From positions 1-64,000 of the forward strand of contig DATENC010000006.1 in the NCBI GenBank assembly GCA_035275265.1: a stretch of DNA of 64,000 nt. The letters are read 5' to 3'. Below, one piece after another: positions 17,308-25,446 of this stretch. The position numbers were made by a program, and so were the translations under genes. Origin of the DNA: JACQAP01 sp035275265 (GTDB lineage: Bacteria > Pseudomonadota > Gammaproteobacteria > Burkholderiales > JACQAP01). Numbering within the stretch: the stretch's first letter is position 1; every line of letters starts with the position of its first letter. The notes under the pieces were generated by a model. That model did not search any database. It worked only from the letters and a program-made list of their open reading frames with translations, and had not been told where the DNA came from.

Positions 17308-18750
17308 CTACAACAGGAAGACGGTCGCCAGACCAAGAAAAATAAAAAAACCCATGCTGTCGGTGGTGAACGTGAGCAGCACGCTGGAACCGATCGCTGG
17401 ATCCCGGCCCATCCTTTGCATCGCCATTGGAACGACTATTCCGACCAGCGCGCTGACCAGAAGGTTCAGAAGCATTGCCGCCATCATCACCACGCCCAAG
17501 GCAACATTGTTGTACAGCCACCACGCAAACAATCCCGCCACACCGCCCCAAACCAGACCGTTCAACAGGCTGATCGCCAGTTCCTTGAGGATCATCCGCC
17601 GCGCGTTCTCTGGCGTAACCTGGCCCAATGCGAGCGCTCGGATTATGAGCGTAGTAGTCTGATTGCCAGAATTGCCGGCTATGCCTGCGACTATCGGCAT
17701 CAGCGTTGCAAGCGCGACCAGTTTCTCTATAGTGTTTTCGAACACGCCGATCACGCGCGAGGCGAAAAATGCCGTGCACAGATTCACCGCCAGCCACAGC
17801 CAGCGGTTCTTTGCACTTTTCCATACCGACGCAAAAATATCCTCTTCTTCCCGTAGTCCCACCTTGCCGAGGAGTTCGGCCTCGGACTCCTCGCGGATGA
17901 AGTCCACTGCTGCGTCCACGGTCACGCGTCCCGCGAGCCGGTTTTTCTGGTCCACCACCGGCGCCGACACCAGATCGTAACGCTCGAAGGCCTGTGCGGC
18001 TTTCTGCGCCTTGTCGTCTGGCGAGAACGAAATGAATTCGGGGTTCATCACCGACGACACCAGGACTTCCGGATCGGTGACGATCAGGCGGTTGATCGGC
18101 AGCACGCCCTTGATCGCTTCATCGCGGTCCACAACGAACAACTGGTCGGTATGGTCCGGAAGTTCGTCCATGCGCCGCAGGTAACGCAGCACCACCTCCA
18201 GCGTGACATCGTCGCGCACCGACACCATGTCGAAGTCCATCAGTGCGCCCACCGAGTCCTCCGGGTAGGACATTGCGGACCGCAACTGCTCGCGCTCCTC
18301 GACCGGCAGTGACCGGAAAACGCCGGCGACCACCTCCTGCGGCAGGTCCTGGACCAGATCGGCAATTTCGTCGGTGTCGAGTTGCTCGGCCGCAGCCACC
18401 AGTTCCTGCGAGTCCATGTTGGCGATGAGGGTTTCGCGCACCGCGTCCGAAACCTCGAGCAGGATTTCGCCATCGCGCTCGGCCTTGACCAGATCCCATA
18501 ACACCAAGCGCTCTTCGAGAGGTAATGCTTCGAGGATGTACGCAACGTCGGCAGGGTGGAGCTTGTCCAGCTTCTTCTGCAGTTCCGCGAGGTTCTGCTT
18601 GTGGACCAGCGATTCCACCAGCTCGTGGCGAGGCATGTCCTGTTTGTGGACCATGCTCTCGACGATCCGGTGCTTCTGCAGGAGCGCCTTAACCTGATCG
18701 AGGGCTTCCTGCACACTTGGTGTGCGCTTCTTTTCCGCGACTCGCGGCAT
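17308..18750 (-). CDS. mgtE: Magnesium transporter MgtE
   Basis: Mg2+ channel of the MgtE family, 480 aa. It has an N-terminal superhelical domain (about 30-175), a CBS pair (about 185-310), a plug helix and five C-terminal membrane segments. These include the conserved MPIVAGIAGNSGNQTTTL at the pore. The open frame starts at 18885, but the ATG at 18750 (MPRVAEKKRTPS) fits the family better. The 142-base gap to msrP has nothing else I can name. Confidence 0.94.
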   Translation of the reverse strand: MPRVAEKKRTPSVQEALDQVKALLQKHRIVESMVHKQDMPRHELVESLVHKQNLAELQKKLDKLHPADVAYILEALPLEERLVLWDLVKAERDGEILLEVSDAVRETLIANMDSQELVAAAEQLDTDEIADLVQDLPQEVVAGVFRSLPVEEREQLRSAMSYPEDSVGALMDFDMVSVRDDVTLEVVLRYLRRMDELPDHTDQLFVVDRDEAIKGVLPINRLIVTDPEVLVSSVMNPEFISFSPDDKAQKAAQAFERYDLVSAPVVDQKNRLAGRVTVDAAVDFIREESEAELLGKVGLREEEDIFASVWKSAKNRWLWLAVNLCTAFFASRVIGVFENTIEKLVALATLMPIVAGIAGNSGNQTTTLIIRALALGQVTPENARRMILKELAISLLNGLVWGGVAGLFAWWLYNNVALGVVMMAAMLLNLLVSALVGIVVPMAMQRMGRDPAIGSSVLLTFTTDSMGFFIFLGLATVFLL

Positions 18751-18919
18751 TTTTGTCGGCTGAGATTGGAAAACGGCTGAAAAAGTCCGGCATTGTAAGA
18801 ACAAAAAGTTACGGGAGTCCAACGCGGCAGGTGTCTTGGTCCCGAGGGCGCCGTGGCAAACCGCGCGGGCGAAAGCGCGCGGCATTGCGCCGCGCGCATT
18901 GGAACAGCTTGAAGCCGAT

Positions 18920-19384
18920 CTATTGCTGGGCAGCCACGCGGGTGGCCTGCCAAGACACGAACTGTAGTCCGTCGCCGCGCTTGGCCCAGACCGTATGAAA
19001 GCGCAGATCCACGGACAGGTCCTTGCCTTTCACCGTGACGTCGAAGTTAGCTTGGCCAGAGATGATGGCGATGCAGCCGTATGTACGAACCGTGACCCCG
19101 CTGCGACGCATGATCCGGTATTTGACTGTGCCCGAACGCATGGAGTCAATGTACGTCGCCTTATTGTCTACCACGGCGGAAGAGTGGATATACACCAAGT
19201 CGTCGCCAAACAGCTTTTCCATGGCGGCGAAGTCGTTGGTGGTCTGCGCTTTGTAGCGGTCATCCTCCGCCGACTGCGCCTCATCCGCCGTTACAGGACC
19301 GCCGCATTCCTCCGCACGCACCATCCCGGATACGCCAATACCCAGAATTGCACAACCAAACAACAAAGCCCATAACCGTTTCAT
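18920..19384 (-). CDS. Exported SnoaL-like / NTF2-fold protein
   Basis: A 154-aa protein with a signal peptide (MKRLWALLFGCAILGIGVSG, cleaved near VRAEE) and a DUF4440/SnoaL-type fold: DDRYKAQTTNDFAAMEKLFGDDLVYIHSS, then a terminal FHTVWAKRGDG-QFVSWQATR. Members bind or turn over small molecules, and the substrate is unknown. A GGGGGA ribosome site directly precedes the ATG at 19384, which decides the start over the longer frame from 19477. Confidence 0.82.
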   Translation of the reverse strand: MKRLWALLFGCAILGIGVSGMVRAEECGGPVTADEAQSAEDDRYKAQTTNDFAAMEKLFGDDLVYIHSSAVVDNKATYIDSMRSGTVKYRIMRRSGVTVRTYGCIAIISGQANFDVTVKGKDLSVDLRFHTVWAKRGDGLQFVSWQATRVAAQQ

Positions 19385-19569
19385 GATTCCCCCTTTTCGT
19401 TGGTTTCGTCGTGAATGGAACCCGGCGCTGAGCAGTTGCGCAATCACCGGTCTCGGACTAACTGCGCGTGAATGCAATATTCTTGATTACAACGCACACC
19501 TGGACGCGATAACCTGAAAATCGCCCCTTGCGGCCCTTTGTTGCGTCTCCCGGTGTTCATTCTTCGCCC

Positions 19570-20373
19570 CTATTGCGGAGTAAGAACAGCGAGCGGCCTG
19601 GTATCGCAGCGTATCTTCTTGCTTACCATGCGCGTCGGGTAAATCGAAAGTTTGCCGTTTTTCCATGCATAGCCAAAGCGTTTGTTGTTGGCGCCTTCCT
19701 TGAGGTCTTCGGTCTGGAGATACTCGCAGCCCGCTCCCGGATCATTCAATGAAAGTTCGTAGGCGAACTTTTGGTCCGGCCAACGCGCTTCACCGGATTC
19801 GCTGAACTCCCACCCCCGGCCCTGCTCGTCCTGGTAACGGCCGGAAAGGACCAACCGGTTTAGATAAGGGCTGATTTCACCAGGAAGCGGGATGTAATCC
19901 GCCCACTTGCCCTTCATGAGGAAAATCTCAGCAAAACGCAGCCGGTCGAACTTGCCCTGTGCATTCTTGATTCCCTGGAAGTAGACGTACTTCACTTCTT
20001 CGCTGCTCATGGGCCGGTCGCCTGCCCCCACCACCAGTCTATAGGATCCGGGTTTCGCATCTGGCTCGACGTCGAGCACCGTCTGTACCGAAGCCTTGTT
20101 GAAATCGGTCACCACGATCGGAAAGGCACGGCCTTCGCGCTTGATTGCGATTACCACCGGCGGCATCTTCTTCGCGGCCGCGTGCGGGGCCCGGAGCGCG
20201 ATCAACGCTTTCAAGTACTGCTCATTTACCCAGATGCCCTCGATGTCGCGCAGAAAAACGCGATCCCTGGAGGGCGGCGAGGGATTCTGTGCCAGTGCGG
20301 AGGCATACAAGATCGCAGCCAGGAATGCCGACGCAGTGCAAAGGGTACGACTTACATTGACACAAAGAATCAT
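19570..20373 (-). CDS. Exported protein of unknown function
   Basis: A 267-aa protein with an N-terminal signal peptide (about 1-28, cleaved near ALAQ). The mature part is a mixed beta-rich sequence with two Cys (near 220 and 254) that could form a disulfide. I recognise no family. It ends in VSKKIRCDTRPLAVLTPQ. It is followed by an amidase gene after 24 bases upstream on the same strand, and preceded by the SnoaL-like protein 185 bases downstream. A function cannot be inferred. Confidence 0.7.
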   Translation of the reverse strand: MILCVNVSRTLCTASAFLAAILYASALAQNPSPPSRDRVFLRDIEGIWVNEQYLKALIALRAPHAAAKKMPPVVIAIKREGRAFPIVVTDFNKASVQTVLDVEPDAKPGSYRLVVGAGDRPMSSEEVKYVYFQGIKNAQGKFDRLRFAEIFLMKGKWADYIPLPGEISPYLNRLVLSGRYQDEQGRGWEFSESGEARWPDQKFAYELSLNDPGAGCEYLQTEDLKEGANNKRFGYAWKNGKLSIYPTRMVSKKIRCDTRPLAVLTPQ

Positions 20374-20397
20374 CGCTCACTCTTTGGAAAAACTCAT

Positions 20398-21822
20398 TCA
20401 GGATTCCGCAACCGCCGGCCGGCGTTTCCAGAGCCCGGTCGCCTGCTCAAACGCGTGCGCGACCTGCAACACGCCAAAATCATCCTGGTAGCGGCCGACG
20501 ATTTGCAGGCCGACAGGCAGTCCGGTGTGGCTGAAGCCGCACGGAACGGATATCGCAGGCGACCCGGTCACGGTAATGTAATAGCATGAACGCATCCAGT
20601 CGATATAACTTTCCATTCTGGTGCCGTTGATTTCCGTCACGTAGGGAAGGTTGACATCGAACGGCAGCACCTGTGCCACCGGCGCGACCAGAAAGTCATA
20701 ATCGTCCATGAACTCGCGCATGCGTTGGAACAGTTGGGTGCGCTTGGACTCCGCGGCGCCAACCTGCGAGCCTGTGAGCCGCGCGCCTTCCTCGATGTTC
20801 CAGATCACTGTGTCCTTCATCAGATTGCGCTTCGATTTCAGCAGTCGGCCGTAGGAAAGCTCGAAATTCCACGCGCGCATCACCTGGAAAATCTCATCCG
20901 CATCGCGCAGGTCCGGCGTCGCGTCTTCGACCACGCAGCCGAGGTCGCTGAATACCCGGCGTTGCGCATTCAGCACGACGGTCACCTCCGGCTCCACCGG
21001 CAGACCGCCGAGGTCCGGGCTCCAGGCAACGCGCGTACCCCTGAAGTCGCGCGCCAGCGGCCGCGCAAACAGCAGCCCCGGTTCCTGCAGCGAGATCGGA
21101 GCGCGCGGATCAGGACCGGCAATGGCTGAAAGCATTAGGGCTACGTCCTCCACCGTGCGCGCCATCGGTCCGACCACCGAGAGCGGGAACCAGGCCGAGA
21201 ACACTGGCCAATGCGGCACGCGCCCGGCCGAGGGGCGCATGCCAACGACGTTGCAGAAGCTCGCGGGGTTGCGCAGCGATCCGCCCAGGTCCGAACCATC
21301 CGCGATCGGAGCCATCCCGCAGGCAAGGGCCACGGCGGCACCACCGCTGCTGCCGCCGCAGGTCCTGGAAAGGTCGTAAGGATTCAGGGTGGCGCCGAAC
21401 ACCGGATTGAAAGTCTGCGAACCGGCACCAAATTCCGGCGTGTTGGTCTTGCCGAATGTGACCGCACCGGCTCGTTTGAGCCGCTCCACGATGATTGCGT
21501 CCACCTCGGGCACGAAGTCGCAATAGATCGGCGAGCCGAATGTGGTGCGTATGCCCTTGGTCAGCGCGAGGTCCTTGTGCACCACTGGCAGGCCGGCAAG
21601 CGGCCCGGGATCGTCGCCTCGGGCAAACGCCACATCCACTGCCTTTGCGCCGCTGCGTGCCAGTTCGGGAAGGTAAGTGACGATGGCGTTGACGGCCGGA
21701 TTCACTCTCTCCGTCTGCGCCAGGTGCGTGTCCATGACCTCCAGCGCGGACAGTTCGCGTGCACGAATGCGTCGGATCAATTCATGGGCAGGCAGAAAAC
21801 AGATTTCTTCGGCTCTCATCAT
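20398..21822 (-). CDS. Amidase-signature family hydrolase
   Basis: A 474-aa amidase. The Ser-cisSer-Lys triad is present: Lys in VVHKDLALTKG, Ser in TCGGSSGGAA and Ser in SDLGGSLRNP. Substrate specificity cannot be assigned; GatA is unlikely because gatB/gatC are absent nearby. The open frame runs back to 22983 through the neighbouring gene in another phase. The start is the ATG at 21822 or 21819 (MMRAEEICF), where the family N-terminus begins. Confidence 0.9.
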   Translation of the reverse strand: MMRAEEICFLPAHELIRRIRARELSALEVMDTHLAQTERVNPAVNAIVTYLPELARSGAKAVDVAFARGDDPGPLAGLPVVHKDLALTKGIRTTFGSPIYCDFVPEVDAIIVERLKRAGAVTFGKTNTPEFGAGSQTFNPVFGATLNPYDLSRTCGGSSGGAAVALACGMAPIADGSDLGGSLRNPASFCNVVGMRPSAGRVPHWPVFSAWFPLSVVGPMARTVEDVALMLSAIAGPDPRAPISLQEPGLLFARPLARDFRGTRVAWSPDLGGLPVEPEVTVVLNAQRRVFSDLGCVVEDATPDLRDADEIFQVMRAWNFELSYGRLLKSKRNLMKDTVIWNIEEGARLTGSQVGAAESKRTQLFQRMREFMDDYDFLVAPVAQVLPFDVNLPYVTEINGTRMESYIDWMRSCYYITVTGSPAISVPCGFSHTGLPVGLQIVGRYQDDFGVLQVAHAFEQATGLWKRRPAVAES

Positions 21823-21881
21823 GGTTTCTAAGTTGGCGGCTGCGCAAAGGGCGCCCATGGTAACGGAATCTCGCCCCTTCC

Positions 21882-21912
21882 TCCGCGCTCTCTGCGTCCT
21901 TCGCGCTGAGCG
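21882..21912 (+). repeat. Dispersed intergenic repeat, copy C
   Basis: CCTCCGCGCTCTCTGCGTCC followed by TTCGCGCTGAGCG lies in the 104-base gap upstream of the amidase. It resembles copies A (11262-11298) and B (16071-16105). Confidence 0.45.
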
Positions 21913-21926
21913 CTTCCGTTTGATCG

Positions 21927-23411
21927 TCAGCGAGACGCAGCGGCGGGCGAGCGCATGATGCCTTCGCGGAAAGGCGCTCCGGGGGCGGCCGGATCTAGTA
22001 TGACCTCGCCGTCCTTGACGGTAACTCCGGCGCGCACCAAAACTCGTTTGAAGTCCGGAAAATCTTCGCTTTCGAACTGCTCGCGCATCACGTCGCTGAA
22101 TACCGTGGTAGCAGTAATGCGGTCCAGCGTAGCGATAAGTTCGTCCGCGCGCCAGCGCCGCTCCGGCGCGAGACAGCACTCGGCAAGGGACGCAAACGCA
22201 GTATCGAGCGATTGCACGCCCTGCGTGATCTCGCGCAGTCGCAGGTCTGCATCGAGCAGCATCGCTGCACCCGCCCAGTACACCCGCAAGTAGTTGCCGC
22301 GGACGGAGACGCGGTCGCTCGCCTGCGCAAGACTCAGTCCCGTGCCGGCGCGGGCACCGCGCTGGAATCCGGCGATCAGGCGGCTCCAGCCTTCCCGCGG
22401 TTCGATCGCACCGCCGCGCACCATCAGCACGTTCTGAAGATAGGTCGGCAGCCCTTCGAACAGCCATGCGTCGCGCGCCGCGACATATGGCAGAAAAAGA
22501 TGCGACATCTCGTGGGTGAGGCTCCAGTCGCGATCGAATTCCTCGGGCGCCCGGGCTGGGTCGATGAACAAGTGCACGCCCGCGCCGCCGCCGCGTGAAA
22601 CGTACGCCCAAGGCACCGGCCCGCCCCCGTGCAGTGTCGGCGCCACGATTACCTGCACCGATTGGACCGGAAAGCGTCCATATAAGGTGGTCACGTTGTG
22701 CGCGGCGCGCCTTACCCATTTCTCGGCGCGAGCCTGCTGTGCCGGGGTCAGAGCACCGAGGAACACGAGACTTAACCGCGCCCCCGGCACGACAACCTCT
22801 CTTCCTGCGAATCGCCCGAAAGCAGCAACCGCCGGCCAGTTGTAAGGCGTCGGGCCGAGCCGGAAAATCGGTTCGCCGGCGCCGTTGGTCGCGCGCTCCC
22901 AGGGCACAGAAACGCCAACGCCTGCTGGCAGAACGAACGACAGCTCCACGTCGGCGCCTCGTTCGAACTCTACTGGCCGCCACAACCAGTCGCCCACCGA
23001 AGTAAGCAGGTCACGACCGACTCGGCGTGTCTCCGGGCCGCCGCTCTGGGCAGTGCTCGTTACCGGGCGCAATTTGACGCGGTAGTCGACGCAGGCATTG
23101 TCCGGGGCGCCGTCGAGAGCGATGTCCTCGCCGGCCCGCGGTTCCAATAGTCTGCCTGACAGATTGACTTCCTGGAGAAAGGTGCTTGCGCCACTTGTTT
23201 CGGCCACCAGTGCGCCGGGCGTCTTCCCGTCGAAGCAGGCTTTGACCGCAAGAAAATCGAGCGACTCTGCGACCTGCACGATGTAACGATGCAGAGGTGC
23301 CGCAGATGTGGCACCAGTGCCCAGAAGCAACAAAGCGGCCAGCGAGATTCCGCTGGCCAGATGCGCGCGGGCACAACAACTCCAAGGCTTCAACACCGGA
23401 ACAAGCCTCAA
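21927..23411 (-). CDS. Secreted M61-like zinc metalloprotease, paralogue 1
   Basis: A 494-aa protein with a signal peptide (to about residue 38). The gluzincin site is LTHEMSHLFLPYVAARDAWLFEGLPTY, that is HExxH followed by the glutamate ligand in FEGLPTY. This resembles peptidase family M61-type domains, but the N-terminal half differs from classical M61. It is a clear paralogue of the product of 23882-25378, sharing RVGxDLLTSVGxWLWRP, xWPAxxAFGRF and VYWxGAA. The substrate is unknown. It overlaps the DUF2214 gene by four bases. Confidence 0.8.
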   Translation of the reverse strand: MRLVPVLKPWSCCARAHLASGISLAALLLLGTGATSAAPLHRYIVQVAESLDFLAVKACFDGKTPGALVAETSGASTFLQEVNLSGRLLEPRAGEDIALDGAPDNACVDYRVKLRPVTSTAQSGGPETRRVGRDLLTSVGDWLWRPVEFERGADVELSFVLPAGVGVSVPWERATNGAGEPIFRLGPTPYNWPAVAAFGRFAGREVVVPGARLSLVFLGALTPAQQARAEKWVRRAAHNVTTLYGRFPVQSVQVIVAPTLHGGGPVPWAYVSRGGGAGVHLFIDPARAPEEFDRDWSLTHEMSHLFLPYVAARDAWLFEGLPTYLQNVLMVRGGAIEPREGWSRLIAGFQRGARAGTGLSLAQASDRVSVRGNYLRVYWAGAAMLLDADLRLREITQGVQSLDTAFASLAECCLAPERRWRADELIATLDRITATTVFSDVMREQFESEDFPDFKRVLVRAGVTVKDGEVILDPAAPGAPFREGIMRSPAAASR

Positions 23412-23872
23412 TTCGCCGGGACCTGGATGCCAATACCGCGTGCCATCATCACCGCCAGCAGCGGAATGAGGGAAAACAGCACGAGTTCGACGAGCACGTA
23501 GCGGCGCGAGCGCAGCACCTCGAAATCTTTCGCCACGGCACCGGCGGACGTCCCGAGCAAGCGCATCCAGCGCAGATACTGAATAGTGGGGGGAATGGAA
23601 ATCAAACCAACGGCTACGAACAGCGCCAGTTTGACGTAGAAGACAGGATTGTGGAGGTAAAAAACCGCGCCTTTGCCGTACCAGAAGAGTCGCGCTAGTC
23701 CCGTCGCCAAGGCAAACACCGCAGCAATCAAGTAGAGCAGATCGATGCGCGCAAGCAGTTTCACTCTTTCCCGTGTCAACCCGGGAACACAGACCAAATA
23801 TTCAATCGCGAGAAACACTGCGATCAGGATCATCGCCGCGATATGCAGGTAAGCCACCAGAACCTCAGTCAC
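23408..23872 (-). CDS. DUF2214 family membrane protein
   Basis: A 154-aa protein with four hydrophobic segments (about 5-28, 40-65, 78-98, 125-148). It fits the DUF2214 family, whose function is unknown. It is sandwiched between two paralogous secreted metalloprotease genes, overlapping the downstream one by four bases and spaced 9 bases from the upstream one. All three are therefore probably co-translated. Confidence 0.82.
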   Translation of the reverse strand: MTEVLVAYLHIAAMILIAVFLAIEYLVCVPGLTRERVKLLARIDLLYLIAAVFALATGLARLFWYGKGAVFYLHNPVFYVKLALFVAVGLISIPPTIQYLRWMRLLGTSAGAVAKDFEVLRSRRYVLVELVLFSLIPLLAVMMARGIGIQVPAN

Positions 23873-23881
23873 CGCAATCCC

Positions 23882-25378
23882 TCATCGCTCGGGTACTTCG
23901 CTGATCACCAGCACCCCGGTCCCCATGATTGCATCGCGCAGTTGCTTTTCCCTGCCCTCCGGAGTGAGTTCGATGCTAGCGCCTTTGTCAGTGATGCCCA
24001 GCGACCGATACGCCTGAGTCAGGTCGGGGAAGTTCTTCGAGCCCACGTGCTGGTCGTAGAGCTCCCGAAACACCGACGTTCCAGTGATCTCGTCGAGCTT
24101 GTCGAACAGCTCGCGTCCGCTCCAGGCGCGTTCCTCGGAACTGCAGCATTCGTTAAGGGCCGCGAGTGCAGTATCCATGGATTGCCTGCCGGCGGTGATC
24201 TGACGCAGCCGCACATCGGCGATCAGTATTAACGCCGCGCCTTCCCAGTAAACGCGCATGTGCGTGCCGCCCCGGTACATGCTCTCGGTCGCCTGGGCAA
24301 GAGTCATTCCGGCTGCGCTGTCCATGCCGCGCAGGAAGCCCGCGTGCAGGCGTTCCCAGGCGTCGAGCGCAGTCGTCCTGCCGCCGCGCGCGCGCAATAC
24401 GTTCTGGTAGTAAGTCGCCACGCCTTCCGAGACCCACGCATCTTCGGAACCGATATACGGCAGGAGCAGGTGCGACAATTCGTGCACTGCAGTCCAGTCT
24501 TCATAAAACTCCGAAATCGGCCGCCGTTGGTTGATGAAGAAATGCGCCGCCGGACTGCCGCCGCGCACTACGTAAGCCCACGGCGTGGGTTCGGGGCTAC
24601 GCGCGCCAGGAACGACCAGGATCTGCGCCTGCGGCACCGGGAATTTCCCGTAGAGGTCGGCTACCGTCTGCGCCGCGTCGGCGATCCATGACTGCATCCG
24701 TTCGTCGTCGGCAACCGGCGATCCGTCCAGCACTGTCAGCCGCAAGCGCGCGCCTCCGACACGTATTTCGCGCTCCTTGAATCGGCCGAATGCCACGGAC
24801 GCCGGCCAGTCCCAAGGTCCCCGCCCGATGCGGAACACGGCCCGACCGGGCATGGTGGCCACCGGCTTCCACGGCGCCGAAACTGAAATGCCCTCGGTTA
24901 GCAGAAAAGTAATCTCGATGTCTTCGTCTGAGCCGAGAGCGTCGGGCCGCCACAACCATAGCCCCACGGACGTCAGCAGATCCGCACCGACGCGCTGGAT
25001 TTTCCCGCCGGTGCGGTCGTGTTGTTTGATAGGCCGCGAAACGTTGGCCACATAGACGATACAGCCGCTCTCAGGAACGGTTTTGAGGCTGATCGAACCG
25101 CTCGGCTCGATCTGACGGCGGGTGCTCTCCACCCTCGCTTCCATCAACGCCAGTGGCGCGTCCAGAGATTCTGCTACCAGATAGGGCGGCGGCGCGCCAT
25201 CGAAGCATGCGCGCACGTTCAGAGTCGTGAGTTCCGGATCGATAGCGACGGTGTACCTGTGCAAACGCTGCGCCGAAGCCTCGGTTACGAAAAGTGCGAT
25301 TGCGGCAAGGCACGCCGCGGCGGTCCGGCGAAGGATTGCAACTTGTGCGTGTTGAATGTCGGTCGCCATTTTGCGCAA
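23882..25378 (-). CDS. Secreted M61-like zinc metalloprotease, paralogue 2
   Basis: A 498-aa paralogue of the product of 21927-23411. It has a signal peptide (to about residue 36) and the zinc site VHELSHLLLPYIGSEDAWVSEGVATYYQ, with HExxH and a following glutamate. The conserved RVGADLLTSVGLWLWRP and VYWEGAALI blocks occur in the same order as in its partner. It is first in the three-gene unit. The frame allows starts at 25378 (MRKMATD) or 25369; either leaves a plausible signal peptide. Confidence 0.8.
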   Translation of the reverse strand: MRKMATDIQHAQVAILRRTAAACLAAIALFVTEASAQRLHRYTVAIDPELTTLNVRACFDGAPPPYLVAESLDAPLALMEARVESTRRQIEPSGSISLKTVPESGCIVYVANVSRPIKQHDRTGGKIQRVGADLLTSVGLWLWRPDALGSDEDIEITFLLTEGISVSAPWKPVATMPGRAVFRIGRGPWDWPASVAFGRFKEREIRVGGARLRLTVLDGSPVADDERMQSWIADAAQTVADLYGKFPVPQAQILVVPGARSPEPTPWAYVVRGGSPAAHFFINQRRPISEFYEDWTAVHELSHLLLPYIGSEDAWVSEGVATYYQNVLRARGGRTTALDAWERLHAGFLRGMDSAAGMTLAQATESMYRGGTHMRVYWEGAALILIADVRLRQITAGRQSMDTALAALNECCSSEERAWSGRELFDKLDEITGTSVFRELYDQHVGSKNFPDLTQAYRSLGITDKGASIELTPEGREKQLRDAIMGTGVLVISEVPER

Positions 25379-25446
25379 AATCCAACCTTCAGGATGTTAC
25401 ACCGGGTTCGGAGCAGTGCGCCGGTGCGAAGTTCGGGCCCTGCCGT

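Noticed and set aside
20398..22983. Extension of the amidase to 861 residues
   Set aside because: The extra 387 residues are antiphase to the metalloprotease gene on the same strand. The family start is at 21822.
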